A DNA stretch of 45,693 nucleotides, taken from the NCBI GenBank assembly GCA_937877675.1, contig CALEIS010000039.1, forward strand, positions 1 through 45,693, read 5' to 3'. Positions 24,159-33,093 of the stretch are shown piece after piece (the stretch's first letter is position 1; every line of letters begins with the position of its first letter). A model generated the notes under the pieces. It was given only the letters and a program-made list of their open reading frames with translations, was not told the origin of the DNA and made no database searches. Both the position numbers and the translations under genes were made by a program. The stretch is from an uncultured Clostridia bacterium (GTDB lineage: Bacteria; Bacillota; Clostridia; Oscillospirales; Acutalibacteraceae).

Positions 24159-24929
24159 TTAATCACCTAAATATGCCTTAATAACTTCAGGGTTATTCAA
24201 AACATCGCTTGTTTTACCCTTTGCAAGTTCCTGACCAAAGTTAAGCACGGTAACTTCTTCACAGATACCACTAACAAGCTTCATATCGTGTTCAATAAGA
24301 AGAATAGTCATATCAAATTCATCACGAACAAAACGGATAGTATCCATAAGTTCCTGTGTTTCACTTGGGTTCATACCCGCAGCAGGTTCGTCAAGAAGCA
24401 AAAGTTTTGGGTTTGTAGCCAAGGCACGTGCAATTTCAAGTTTTCTCTGCTTACCGTAGGGGAGATTGCATGCAAGATTGTTTCTGTCCTCTTCCAAGTT
24501 GAAGATTCTTAAAATCTCTCGTGCTTTTTCTTTCATCTTCTTTTCGGATGAATAGTAATTTGGAAGTCTTAACATACTTGAAAACGGGTCACATTTATAT
24601 TGGGGTTGATTGTGGAGCCCAACCATAACATTACGGATAACGCTCATATTATTGAATAATCTAATATTTTGAAAAGTTCGAGCAATTCCTTTATGGTTAA
24701 TAACCTCTTCTTTTTTTCCAACGAGATTTTCACCATCAAGCAAGAAAACTCCGTTTGTTGGTTTGTAAACACCGGTAATTATATTGAAAACGGTTGTTTT
24801 ACCTGCGCCATTGGGTCCAACAAGACCATAAAGTTCATTCTTTTTAACTTTAAGATTCAATTCACTTACAGCCTTTAATCCGCCGAAGGATATGCTAAGA
24901 TTTTTAGTTTCAAGCATATACTCTGCCAT
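24159..24929 (-). CDS. livG: Branched-chain amino-acid ABC transporter ATPase LivG
   Basis: The 256-residue ATPase starts at ATG 24929 (AAAGGAGG upstream). The longer upstream frame only shadows livM. Walker A is GPNGAGKTT, followed by GIARTFQNIRLF typical of LivG, the linker LPYGKQRKLEIARAL in place of the standard LSGGQ, and Walker B LLLLDEPAAGMNP. The substitution LPYG for LSGG is normal for LivG. It is one base away from the livM stop. Confidence 0.95.
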   Translation of the reverse strand: MAEYMLETKNLSISFGGLKAVSELNLKVKKNELYGLVGPNGAGKTTVFNIITGVYKPTNGVFLLDGENLVGKKEEVINHKGIARTFQNIRLFNNMSVIRNVMVGLHNQPQYKCDPFSSMLRLPNYYSSEKKMKEKAREILRIFNLEEDRNNLACNLPYGKQRKLEIARALATNPKLLLLDEPAAGMNPSETQELMDTIRFVRDEFDMTILLIEHDMKLVSGICEEVTVLNFGQELAKGKTSDVLNNPEVIKAYLGD

Positions 24930-24930
24930 A

Positions 24931-26049
24931 TTAGTTATCCTCCTTTGAATATGAATCAGGATTAGATGAAATATCGTTTGGAACATCAAGTGATAGCGTT
25001 TCATCCATATTTATTTTGGTTTTTATTCTGTCCCATTCAGCCTCATCATCTTTTTCTCTTAATTTCTTTCTTCTGTTTGAAAACTTATCCTTAATATTCT
25101 TGAATATAGGTGCATTATTGAAAAGAATTGCAAAGATAAGAATAATCGCATAAACAACTAGCTTGATAGAAGCCAAAGGACCTGAAAGTTCATTTTGTAG
25201 TGTAATGTTTAAATATGTAATGACAGTCGCTGCGATAATTGAACCATTTATGCTACCCATACCACCTAAGACAACCATAACAAGAATTTCAATTGAATAG
25301 TTATATGTAAAAGATTCCTGTTTTACCTGTCCAAGTGATTGTGCGTAGATTACACCTGCAACCCCAGCAAAAAACGCGGCAACAATGAATATAAATAATT
25401 TATAGAAAACAACATTAATACCCATTGATTTTGCAGCAATTTCATTGTCTCGTATTGCTGTAACTGCACGACCATGTTTGCTTCTAATAAGATTCTGACA
25501 GAGAATAAGAACAATTATAACGGTAATAAGTGTAACAATGAAGAACTCTTTTTCAGGATAAATATTTGTATCAAGTCCTTTTGATGCACCAAAAACTTTG
25601 ATGTTCTTAAATATGTTTCTGATAATTTCACCAAATGCAAGTGTGGCAATAGCAAGATAATCGCCACGAAGTCTAAGTGCTGGTATACCAATGATTAAAC
25701 CAAAAAAAGCAGAAATAAGTCCACCGATTAACATTCCTAAAATGCAAACAATAAGGCTGCTTTCAATGTGATTGGACAATACATTTTTAATGATAAATCC
25801 ACCAAAATACGCACCAACGCACATAAATCCTGCATGACCAAGGCTTAATTCACCCAAAAAACCGACAACAAGGTTGAGTGAAACGGCGAGTATAATACTG
25901 AAAGATATTCTCACAAGAGTGTTTCTGTCCAATCGTCCAAGTTCGCCTATCGAGTTGAGAATATAGGATACAATAAGTACAATTGCAACTAAGATGTAAC
26001 TTATATGGTCTTTGATTTTAAATTTTGATTTATTTTTTGTTTTTCCCAT
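24931..26049 (-). CDS. livM: Branched-chain amino-acid ABC transporter permease LivM
   Basis: The 372-residue permease has about eight to ten membrane helices and LivM motifs such as GELSLGHAGFMCVGAY, RLRGDYLAIATLAFGEI and GKGLDTN-like GASKGLDTN. The last 55 or so residues form a charged cytoplasmic tail (RRKKLREKDDEAEWDRIK), longer than in many LivM proteins. It pairs with LivH, which ends three bases upstream. Confidence 0.93.
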   Translation of the reverse strand: MGKTKNKSKFKIKDHISYILVAIVLIVSYILNSIGELGRLDRNTLVRISFSIILAVSLNLVVGFLGELSLGHAGFMCVGAYFGGFIIKNVLSNHIESSLIVCILGMLIGGLISAFFGLIIGIPALRLRGDYLAIATLAFGEIIRNIFKNIKVFGASKGLDTNIYPEKEFFIVTLITVIIVLILCQNLIRSKHGRAVTAIRDNEIAAKSMGINVVFYKLFIFIVAAFFAGVAGVIYAQSLGQVKQESFTYNYSIEILVMVVLGGMGSINGSIIAATVITYLNITLQNELSGPLASIKLVVYAIILIFAILFNNAPIFKNIKDKFSNRRKKLREKDDEAEWDRIKTKINMDETLSLDVPNDISSNPDSYSKEDN

Positions 26050-26051
26050 AA

Positions 26052-26918
26052 TTACACCTTCTCTCTGATTTTCTTGCCGAGAATTCCAGTAGGTTTAACC
26101 AAAAGAATGAGGATAAGCAAACCAAATTCAATTGATGTAGTATATGGTGTTATAGAATCAATGGTTGAGCAAATATTTTCGATAAGTCCTAAAAGAATGC
26201 CACCTAAAACAGCTCCTGGAATTGAACCTATTCCACCAATAACAGCTGCAGCAAATGCTTTTATACCAGGCATAGCGCCGAATGATGGACTTGCTTGAAC
26301 TTTTGTAAGGTAAAATATACTTGCAAATGCAGCGAGTGCCGAACCAATGGCAAATGTAATCATAATTATCTTATTAACATTGATACCCATAAGTTGAGCA
26401 GCACCTTTGTCCTCTGATACAGCAAGCATAGCTCTACCTGTTTTTGACTTTTTGATAAATAATGTAAGTGTTATCATAATAATAGTACTTAAAACAAGTG
26501 TCATTATGGTACTGATATTAAGTGAAATACTATCAGTAATTTGAATTTTACCTAAATTATTCAAAATGATAACATTTTTGGGATCAGTACCAAAAATTAA
26601 TTGAGCCATACCTTGAAGAAGATTGCTTACACCGATTGCTGTAATTAGAACTGCAAGGGGAGATGCGGTTCTTAAAGGTTTGTACGCAAGTTTTTCAATT
26701 ATAATACCGAATATAACGCAGACAATAATTGAAACAATGAAAGCGATTACAGGATTGCCCGTTGATGAATAAACAGTAAAAATTGCATATGCACCAACCA
26801 TAATGATGTCACCGTGAGCAAAATTAAGCATTTTCGCTATACCGTAAACCATAGTATAGCCAAGCGCAATAAGTGCGTAAATTGCACCTAGACTTAAGCC
26901 ATCTAATAATGTTACCAT
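26052..26918 (-). CDS. livH: Branched-chain amino-acid ABC transporter permease LivH
   Basis: The 288-residue permease has the LivH start GLSLGAIYALIALGYTMVYG, the conserved NFAHGDIIMVGAY and the GSIPGAVLGG loop. It forms the membrane channel with LivM. AAGGAG precedes ATG. It is separated from the binding-protein gene livK by 147 bases holding two hairpins that probably lower its expression relative to livK. Confidence 0.94.
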   Translation of the reverse strand: MVTLLDGLSLGAIYALIALGYTMVYGIAKMLNFAHGDIIMVGAYAIFTVYSSTGNPVIAFIVSIIVCVIFGIIIEKLAYKPLRTASPLAVLITAIGVSNLLQGMAQLIFGTDPKNVIILNNLGKIQITDSISLNISTIMTLVLSTIIMITLTLFIKKSKTGRAMLAVSEDKGAAQLMGINVNKIIMITFAIGSALAAFASIFYLTKVQASPSFGAMPGIKAFAAAVIGGIGSIPGAVLGGILLGLIENICSTIDSITPYTTSIEFGLLILILLVKPTGILGKKIREKV

Positions 26919-26961
26919 AAAACTAAACTCCTTGATTGTAAATCTGATTTTGGCTTACACC

Positions 26962-27039
26962 AAAAAGAAGAAAGTTACCTTTCTTCTTTTTGCTATAAGT
27001 CAAACCATACGGTTTCAACTATGCTGAAACCGTATGGTT
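26962..27039 (-). terminator. Two hairpins between livK and livH (partial terminator or mRNA stabiliser)
   Basis: On the minus-strand transcript the first hairpin is a 15-bp perfect stem (27039-27025 with 27017-27003, loop of 7) with no U run. The second is a 13-bp stem (26991-26979 with 26974-26962) whose last bases are U. The pair would protect livK mRNA and attenuate livHMGF. Confidence 0.7.
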
Positions 27040-27065
27040 ATATAAATAACTTCGTATTAATTTAA

Positions 27066-28187
27066 TTATTTGTTAATTTCAACAATTACAGGAACCTTTG
27101 TGCAAGCGCCAGATGCATCCCATTTCATTGTGCCTGTAACACCAGCATATGTAAAGCCTTCAGCTGTGATTTCTTTTACAACAAGGTTACAAAGGTCACT
27201 TGCAGAAATGTTTACATCATTTACGCCAGCTGCTTTCATTGTTTCAAAGATTACATATACAGCATCATAACCATCAGCAGCAAACTGGTCTGGTTTTACA
27301 CCGTATTTTGCTTCATAAGCTTTAACAAAATTAGCTGTTTTTTCATCTGTGCTATTTACATCAAATGGAGTGATATAACTAATTTTATTTGTAACTGATT
27401 TATCAATTTGTGCTGCAACACCATCAAGACCATCGCAACCAAAAAGAACAATATTATTAAGTCCTTTATCTACACATGCTCTTGCAACAAGGCTTGCTTC
27501 TGTGTAGTAAATTGGAAGGAAGATAACTTCACAATCTTTAAGTGCTTCAACAGAAGCTGAGAAATCAGTTTTTGTGTCAGCATCAAAAGTACGAACTTCA
27601 TATGCCTTGTTGAGTTTTTTCATCTCTGTTTCAAAAGCAGCATAGATACCGGATGAATATGTATCACTTGTATCATAAATACAACCAATCTTTCCATATT
27701 CAGCAGCAAGTTTCTGAGCAGCAAGGATACCTTGGTCAGGGTCACCGAAGCAAACACGGAATGCATTTGGTCTGTCTGTGATGATGCTTTCTTGAGAAGC
27801 AGAAGGTGTGATGAAGAAGAGGTTATCTTCAGCTGCTCTCTTTGCAAAAGCTTCACAAGAACCTGAAGTAACACTACCAAGTGAAATTTGCATACCAGCA
27901 TCAAAAAGTGCATCGTAACCAGTAGCTGCTTCAACGTCAGATGATTTGTCATCCTTCATTTCAAACTTGAATTTAACACCGTTAAGTCCGCCAGCGGCAT
28001 TGATTTCTTCAACAGCAAGCATAGCACCGTTGTTTACAGAGTTACCATAAGACTGGTTTGGTCCTGTAAGAGGGCCAGTTGCACCAATAAAGTAAACTTT
28101 GTCTTCTTTTTTACCACATGCTGCGAAGCAAGTAGCAACGATTACTACTGCCAAAAGGACAGCAATAACTTTTTTGAGATTTTTCAT
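27066..28187 (-). CDS. livK: Branched-chain amino-acid-binding lipoprotein
   Basis: The 373-residue receptor has a lipoprotein signal with lipobox FAAC (C24) and a Peripla_BP_6 fold: YFIGATGPLTGPNQSYGNSVNNGA at about 32-55, AVEEINAAGGLNG, GSVTSGSCEAFA and ADGYDAVYVIFE. It would bind leucine, isoleucine, valine or a related compound outside the membrane and hand it to LivHM; the exact ligand is inferred from the operon only. AAGGAGG precedes ATG, and a consensus promoter lies at 28261-28289. Confidence 0.93.
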   Translation of the reverse strand: MKNLKKVIAVLLAVVIVATCFAACGKKEDKVYFIGATGPLTGPNQSYGNSVNNGAMLAVEEINAAGGLNGVKFKFEMKDDKSSDVEAATGYDALFDAGMQISLGSVTSGSCEAFAKRAAEDNLFFITPSASQESIITDRPNAFRVCFGDPDQGILAAQKLAAEYGKIGCIYDTSDTYSSGIYAAFETEMKKLNKAYEVRTFDADTKTDFSASVEALKDCEVIFLPIYYTEASLVARACVDKGLNNIVLFGCDGLDGVAAQIDKSVTNKISYITPFDVNSTDEKTANFVKAYEAKYGVKPDQFAADGYDAVYVIFETMKAAGVNDVNISASDLCNLVVKEITAEGFTYAGVTGTMKWDASGACTKVPVIVEINK

Positions 28188-28260
28188 AAAATTTCCTCCT
28201 TAGTTTGTAAGTGCAATATAAAAAATATTTTTACACTTATCTCTTTAAATGGATAAAGAA

Positions 28261-28289
28261 AATATACACCAAAAAAATCTATAAGTCAA
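28261..28289 (-). promoter_or_regulatory. Predicted promoter of the liv operon
   Basis: Minus-strand TTGACT (28289-28284), a 17-base spacer and TATATT (28266-28261). Confidence 0.7.
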
Positions 28290-28323
28290 TTATTTTCTTA
28301 ATATTTTATTAAAAATTAAAGAG

Positions 28324-28349
28324 AAAAGGGTATGAATAACATACCCTTT
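28324..28349 (-). terminator. Terminator of the M28 peptidase gene
   Basis: A 10-bp stem aaagggtatg / cataccctttt-type repeat with a 5-base loop lies directly after the peptidase stop. On the minus transcript it is followed by a U-rich stretch. Confidence 0.8.
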
Positions 28350-28365
28350 GTCAATACTATATAAA

Positions 28366-29703
28366 TTATTTCTTCTGAGGACCGTTAAATCCGTTTGTTT
28401 CTTGGAAAGCTGCAATCTTATCAATAACACTAAGTACAACATCAAAACCTGTGCCAACTGTTTCCATATCAAAACGGTCAGGCATATCGTGCCATGTATG
28501 ATAGTACCATGTAAGCATTGGATTCTGTGCAGCAAATGTAACAGATTTGATACCTGCTCTTGTCATCGGTGTACTGTCGCAACCACCAACAGGATTGTGG
28601 ATACAACCATTTGTTTTGCTTTCGATGCCCATTTCGTTAAATGTATCCTTAAACATTTTTTCAAGGTCAGTATCGAAACGGCAACCTTGCCAGTCATCCT
28701 TAATAACTACTTCAAAATATTCTTTGTCAGCAACTGAGTCAATATTAATGTTCCATGCATTTTTTGTTAAATCATCGTTTCTGTGTACGTGAGCAAAATT
28801 CATTGAACCACGAAGACCAGCTTCCTCTGAACCACAGTTAAAATCAACGATACGGCAGTTCTTAGGCATTTTTTCAGGATTTTCCTTGAAGTATTTGATA
28901 ACTGCATAACTGAGAGCGCAACCTGTTGCATTGTCCATTGCACCTTTTGAGGCATTTTCATCACTTGGGTCATTCCACATAGTTACAAATAAGCTTCCAA
29001 TCGCAGTAAGAACTGGGATAAAATGAAGTGCTACACAGAAATTATTGAGTGAATCTGAATATGAAGCAGCAATTGCCCAATCTGCTTGGAAGTAAAGTCC
29101 TAAATAAATAATGGACATTGCGATTGAAACACCAACCATAAAGAAAACACAAACAGCACCAAAACCAACTTTTCCATAAGTAGTTAGAAGACCATAGATT
29201 GGTTTATTAGGGTATCTAGAAGCGTTTTCAGAATGTTTCCAGTTCCAGCTTGTGTCAGTGTGACCAGAAAGGATGATTGTATAATCATATTTTCCATCTT
29301 CAGGTACTAATTCACCATATACGTTTTGTGAAATTTTCTGTTTAAAGAACATATCAAACCATTGTTTGTAAAGAAATGCACTGAAAACAAGCCAAATTAC
29401 CATAGCGATACCAATGAATGCCATTGCAAACCAAAGGTGATGATTATCTAACGCAAAATAAACAAGAGCGCTTAAAATTACACCAACCCAACCTGCATAT
29501 GGAAGTCCACCGATACCTGAACGTGGTGAAACTGCAAATTCTTCTTTTTTAGGCTCAATTCCGATTTCACGGAGTTTGTCACCCATATAGTCGGCATATT
29601 CTCTTTCGCCTTTTGAACCAGGAAGGCGAGGACCTACTTTTTCAGCAGCATGTTTTACTATATCCCATGCTTCTTGAACATAGTTTTTAGATTCGTTTTT
29701 CAT
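28366..29703 (-). CDS. Integral-membrane M28-family zinc peptidase
   Basis: The 445-residue protein has the zinc-ligand set of M28 aminopeptidases: H148 and D150 (SGHTD), D257 (GAMDNATG), E293/E294 (GSEEAGLRGS), D322 (NIDSV) and H402 (YYHTWHD). Two hydrophobic helices lie at about 69-86 and 92-112, before the catalytic core. Another pair (about 178-203 and 224-242) sits between the first and second zinc ligands. So the enzyme is membrane-embedded with a split catalytic domain. Its substrates are probably peptides, but amide-bond hydrolases of other kinds use this fold. ATG 29703 follows TTGGAGG with 8-base spacing. It is monocistronic. Confidence 0.87.
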   Translation of the reverse strand: MKNESKNYVQEAWDIVKHAAEKVGPRLPGSKGEREYADYMGDKLREIGIEPKKEEFAVSPRSGIGGLPYAGWVGVILSALVYFALDNHHLWFAMAFIGIAMVIWLVFSAFLYKQWFDMFFKQKISQNVYGELVPEDGKYDYTIILSGHTDTSWNWKHSENASRYPNKPIYGLLTTYGKVGFGAVCVFFMVGVSIAMSIIYLGLYFQADWAIAASYSDSLNNFCVALHFIPVLTAIGSLFVTMWNDPSDENASKGAMDNATGCALSYAVIKYFKENPEKMPKNCRIVDFNCGSEEAGLRGSMNFAHVHRNDDLTKNAWNINIDSVADKEYFEVVIKDDWQGCRFDTDLEKMFKDTFNEMGIESKTNGCIHNPVGGCDSTPMTRAGIKSVTFAAQNPMLTWYYHTWHDMPDRFDMETVGTGFDVVLSVIDKIAAFQETNGFNGPQKK

Positions 29704-29738
29704 TATAATATCCTCCAATGAAAAAATGTATCTTATAT

Positions 29739-29767
29739 ATAATATTTCATTTTAAGGATTAAATCAA
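29739..29767 (-). promoter_or_regulatory. Predicted promoter of the M28 peptidase gene
   Basis: Minus-strand TTGATT (29767-29762), a 17-base spacer and TATTAT (29744-29739). Confidence 0.6.
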
Positions 29768-29798
29768 GAGAAAAATAAAAAATTGTTTGCAAAGAAAT

Positions 29799-29825
29799 AG
29801 TCAGGTAACAGCTTGTTACCTGACT
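29799..29825 (-). terminator. Terminator of the acyl-CoA synthetase gene
   Basis: A 12-bp perfect stem agtcaggtaaca / tgttacctgact has a 3-base loop; the U run after it on the minus transcript is interrupted. Confidence 0.8.
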
Positions 29826-29832
29826 TGAAAAA

Positions 29833-31467
29833 TTAGTTATATTTTCTTGCGATTTTAAGAGTTGTTGTCTTTGGAAATTCTTCATCACGGATTTTAATTT
29901 TTGCAACATTTTTGAAAACAGGGTTGCTTCTGTTGTAAGCTTCAACATCAGCATTAATGCTGTCACGTGCATCTGGGAATTCTTTTTCATTAAGGAAGAA
30001 TTCAGCAACGATTTTTTCATCTTCTTGATAAACAAGAACTTCTTCAACATACTCAATTCTAGAAAGTTTATCTTCAATTTCTTCTGGAGAAACATTCTTA
30101 CCATTAGCAAGACAAATAAGATTTTTCTTTCTACCAACCATAAATAAGAAACCATCTTCGTCAATTCTACCATGGTCACCAGTAATTAACCATTCACCAT
30201 CAAAGGTTGCTGCTGTTGCTTCTGGGTCATTGTAATAACCCTGCATAACATTTGTACCTCTAACGTAGATTTCACCAACGCCTTCTTCATCAGGATTTAC
30301 AATCTTGATTTCACAGCAATCAAGTGGAGTACCAACGCTACCAAATTTAAATTTGCCAGGTCTGTTACAAGTAACAGCAGGGGAGCATTCAGTAAGGCCA
30401 TAGCCATTATATATGTCAATACCAAACTCATGCATACCTTTTTCAACTTTTGGGTCAAGGTTAGCAGCACCACAAACAATCATATTAAGGTTTCCACCAA
30501 GATTGTCGATAATTGTCTTGAAGATTTTTTGTCTTCTGTCAATGCCGAGTTTTAAAAGACCATTACTGATTTTAAGTCCTTTTTTAAGAATTTCTTCACG
30601 ACCAGTTTTTCTTGCAGTTTTCCAAATACGGTTATAAATAGTATTAACAACGAGGGGAACACCACAGATATTATATGGTTGATATTTTTTCATATCACCT
30701 TGAATATTTTTAATACCATCACATAAATAACCCCATTCAGTAAGAATGTATGAGGAGAAGAGACCACTAACCCAAGCGTAAGTATGGTTTAATGGTAAGA
30801 AACCAATAGCATGTCTGCCGTTAAGCGCACGACAAGATGCTGAACAGTTACTTGCAATATTGTAATGTGAAAGCATAACACCTTTACTTTTTGCAGTTGT
30901 ACCTGATGTGTATGCAATACAAGCAAGGTCGTCAGGTTTAACCTCTGCGTTGATAAAGTCTTTGTTACCTGCATCCAAAGCAGCCTGTCCTTCTTTAAGG
31001 AAATCATTGTAATCATCAATGCAGAAATATTGCATGTCTGGCATATCAGGATTTGCTTTAAATTCCTCAACTGCTTTGTTGAATTTTGCTGTGTAAACAA
31101 GTGCATCACAGTCGCAACGGATGAGTTGGTCGCCAAGGTCAGCATAAGGGAGCTTTGCATCCATTGGGACTGTAATATTACAACCACAAATAGTTGCGTA
31201 ATATGTAATCATCCATTCAAAACAGTTTTCACCGATAATAGCAATTTTTTTATGTCCGTTAAGACCTTTTACAAAGAAAAATGTACCAAGAGCTGCAATT
31301 TCACTCCATGTCTGATTGAATGTTCTTTCGCATTCATTTTTGTTTTTATCAAGGAAAACAAATTGTCTTTTATCTTGACCTTTTTGAGCACCGGTAACAA
31401 TAATCTCTTTAAGGGTTTTGTAATCAGGAACATTAGCATTACCTGCGTTTATGTGTTTTTTTGCCAT
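29833..31467 (-). CDS. AMP-forming acyl-CoA synthetase/ligase
   Basis: The 544-residue enzyme belongs to the ANL adenylating superfamily. The P-loop YTSGTTAKSKGVML starts near 186, NGYGLTECSP is motif A5, TGDHGRIDEDGF carries the ribose-binding aspartate, GRKKNLICLANGKNVSPEEIE is the hinge region, and TTTLKIARK near the C-terminus holds the likely catalytic lysine. It activates a carboxylic acid, probably a fatty acid, to acyl-AMP and acyl-CoA; substrate is inferred. ATG 31467 follows AGGAGTAAG. It is divergent from a TetR regulator, with overlapping promoters, which suggests control by that regulator. Confidence 0.9.
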   Translation of the reverse strand: MAKKHINAGNANVPDYKTLKEIIVTGAQKGQDKRQFVFLDKNKNECERTFNQTWSEIAALGTFFFVKGLNGHKKIAIIGENCFEWMITYYATICGCNITVPMDAKLPYADLGDQLIRCDCDALVYTAKFNKAVEEFKANPDMPDMQYFCIDDYNDFLKEGQAALDAGNKDFINAEVKPDDLACIAYTSGTTAKSKGVMLSHYNIASNCSASCRALNGRHAIGFLPLNHTYAWVSGLFSSYILTEWGYLCDGIKNIQGDMKKYQPYNICGVPLVVNTIYNRIWKTARKTGREEILKKGLKISNGLLKLGIDRRQKIFKTIIDNLGGNLNMIVCGAANLDPKVEKGMHEFGIDIYNGYGLTECSPAVTCNRPGKFKFGSVGTPLDCCEIKIVNPDEEGVGEIYVRGTNVMQGYYNDPEATAATFDGEWLITGDHGRIDEDGFLFMVGRKKNLICLANGKNVSPEEIEDKLSRIEYVEEVLVYQEDEKIVAEFFLNEKEFPDARDSINADVEAYNRSNPVFKNVAKIKIRDEEFPKTTTLKIARKYN

Positions 31468-31509
31468 ATTTCTTACTCCTCTTTTAAACAAATGCACAAA
31501 CAAATAAGT

Positions 31510-31538
31510 TTGACATATGTAAACATTTACGGTAATAT
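31510..31538 (+). promoter_or_regulatory. Predicted promoter of the tetR gene
   Basis: A perfect TTGACA (31510-31515), a 17-base spacer and TAATAT (31533-31538). It mirrors the minus-strand promoter exactly about the palindrome taatatatta. Confidence 0.72.
31519..31530. promoter_or_regulatory. Candidate TetR operator
   Basis: gtaaacatttac has 5-bp inverted arms around CA. It sits in the spacer of the plus promoter and near the expected start point of the minus transcript, so a bound repressor would block both. Confidence 0.4.
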
Positions 31539-31565
31539 ATTAACAAATTATGACTAAAATGTCAA
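31537..31565 (-). promoter_or_regulatory. Predicted promoter of the acyl-CoA synthetase gene
   Basis: A perfect minus-strand TTGACA (31565-31560), a 17-base spacer and TAATAT (31542-31537). Confidence 0.75.
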
Positions 31566-31604
31566 TTTATTTTGATAACTTGTACATATTTGAGGTGAAT
31601 GTCA

Positions 31605-32183
31605 ATGTATGAAGGAAATAATCCAACAGCATTAAAGTCTCAACAATGGTTGGGGGACACTTTAATTGATTTAATGGATGAAAAACCATATGAAGAAATA
31701 TCAATAAAGGATATTTGTCAGCATGCCGATTTATCAAGACAAACTTTTTATAATTTTTTTGAATCAAAAGATGAATTGTTTAGATATGTGTTAAGACGTA
31801 TATATGAAGATAAATTAGATTCTCTTACAGAGATTCCCAGTTCAAAAGAAGCAATTTCTTTATTTGTTAGTAGTACAAAAGAGCAAAGAAGACTTGTTGA
31901 AGTTATTGTAAAAAATAATATGGGTAATATTGTATCGGATGAAATTTTCAAATCTATAACACGATTTCTTAACAGATTTATTCCTAATTTTGAAAACCAA
32001 CCCGACTTTGCATACCATGTTGTTTTACTTTCAGGTGCATTAACTCACTTTATGACTTATTATGCAAGAAATAATAGTGAATTGTCTGAAGAAAAAATGA
32101 CGCATATACTTGAAACATTTTTATCAGGTAAGGTATTTAAATTATTAAGAGCTTCAAAATATTTAAAAAAGGTACTCATTTGA
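31605..32183 (+). CDS. TetR/AcrR-family transcriptional regulator
   Basis: The 192-residue protein has the TetR N-terminal helix-turn-helix (about 30-52: YEEISIKDICQHADLSRQTFYNFF) followed by a helical ligand-binding domain that resembles the C-terminal domain of DhaS/TetR_C regulators. ATG 31605 is chosen over 31599 because GAGGTGA is then about 7 bases away. It is divergent from the acyl-CoA synthetase gene, which it probably represses along with itself; the ligand may be an acyl-CoA, by inference. Its stop codon lies inside the terminator hairpin. Confidence 0.9.
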   Translation: MYEGNNPTALKSQQWLGDTLIDLMDEKPYEEISIKDICQHADLSRQTFYNFFESKDELFRYVLRRIYEDKLDSLTEIPSSKEAISLFVSSTKEQRRLVEVIVKNNMGNIVSDEIFKSITRFLNRFIPNFENQPDFAYHVVLLSGALTHFMTYYARNNSELSEEKMTHILETFLSGKVFKLLRASKYLKKVLI

Positions 32184-32194
32184 GTACCTTTTTA
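32166..32194. terminator. Shared terminator of tetR and the lipoprotein gene
   Basis: A stem ggtactc / gagtacc is flanked by A6 on the left and T5 on the right. The tetR stop codon (32181-32183) is within the hairpin. Confidence 0.85.
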
Positions 32195-32199
32195 ATATT

Positions 32200-33051
32200 T
32201 TAATCTTGTTTTATTGTATATTTACTAAGATCAATATAATAGGAATCATTGCCTATGCTACAACTAGCAAACCCGACAATTTGTCCTAAAGAAGTTATAT
32301 TACCAATAATGTTTCTGCTACTAATATTCACCTTTATAATTGTAGTTTCACCGGAATTTAATGAATCACCTTCATTATTAAAAGAAAGATCGAATACAAT
32401 TCCCATTCCTTCACCAAAAAAGTTACACGGACCATCAAATTTGTAACTCCAACCTACTTCAAGCATAGATTGCGTGATTGCTTCTATAGATTTTGTGCTA
32501 TTGTTTACAACTTCTATATATAAATTAAATTCATTACCTTCAACAAGTAATTCAGTAAAAGTAAAAGATATATCGTTTGTTGTATATTGTTTTCCAAATT
32601 CTATTTTGGGTGCAGATGAGAAATTATATTCTTCATCTAATTCGGCACGACATTCATCTAAATATTCTTCCAATACTTTATCAAAGTCTTCAGTACGATA
32701 CATTTTAAGGCCAGAACATTCTAGATAATTCACACCTTCGTCATTTTTTAAGAAAAAATTCAAAGTGCTATAAAGAAATGATGATGCAATATCATAACAT
32801 GAAAGATCTTCATTATATGTCCATGTTAATTCTTTATTTTCTCCATTAACCCAAATTGTACCTGTTTTATCATTGTTGAATGTTAAGGTATAGAATGATG
32901 TACTTTTCCATGTACCCACAATTGCTTGTGTATGCTTATCGACTTTTTTTTCAGTTGTAATTTCTGTATTTTCTTTGTGACCATTATTACCACATGCAAC
33001 AAAGGATAAACAAATAATAGCAACTAAAAATAATGCTATAATCTTTTTCAT
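32200..33051 (-). CDS. Predicted lipoprotein of unknown function
   Basis: The 283-residue protein has a lipoprotein signal with lipobox FVAC (C20). After a Thr/Glu/Lys-rich linker (about 24-40), residues 45-115 look like a lipocalin-type or DUF5640-like beta segment (IVGTWKSTSFYTLTFNNDKTGTI). Residues 150-280 look like a DUF4352-like immunoglobulin fold (FGKQYTTNDISFTFTELLVEGNEFNLYIEVVNNSTKSIEA). Both assignments are from general pattern only. No enzymatic motif is visible. It is a single gene with its own promoter and terminator, and is unusually AT-rich. Confidence 0.8.
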   Translation of the reverse strand: MKKIIALFLVAIICLSFVACGNNGHKENTEITTEKKVDKHTQAIVGTWKSTSFYTLTFNNDKTGTIWVNGENKELTWTYNEDLSCYDIASSFLYSTLNFFLKNDEGVNYLECSGLKMYRTEDFDKVLEEYLDECRAELDEEYNFSSAPKIEFGKQYTTNDISFTFTELLVEGNEFNLYIEVVNNSTKSIEAITQSMLEVGWSYKFDGPCNFFGEGMGIVFDLSFNNEGDSLNSGETTIIKVNISSRNIIGNITSLGQIVGFASCSIGNDSYYIDLSKYTIKQD

Positions 33052-33093
33052 ATTATCACAACCTTACTAAAAATATTGTTTATTAACAAAAAG

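Noticed and set aside
27620..27952. Minus-strand frame within livK
   Set aside because: It is an out-of-frame shadow with low-complexity Leu/Val composition.
28348..28737. Plus-strand frame opposite the M28 peptidase
   Set aside because: It is antisense to a gene with all zinc ligands and has no ribosome site or recognisable motif.
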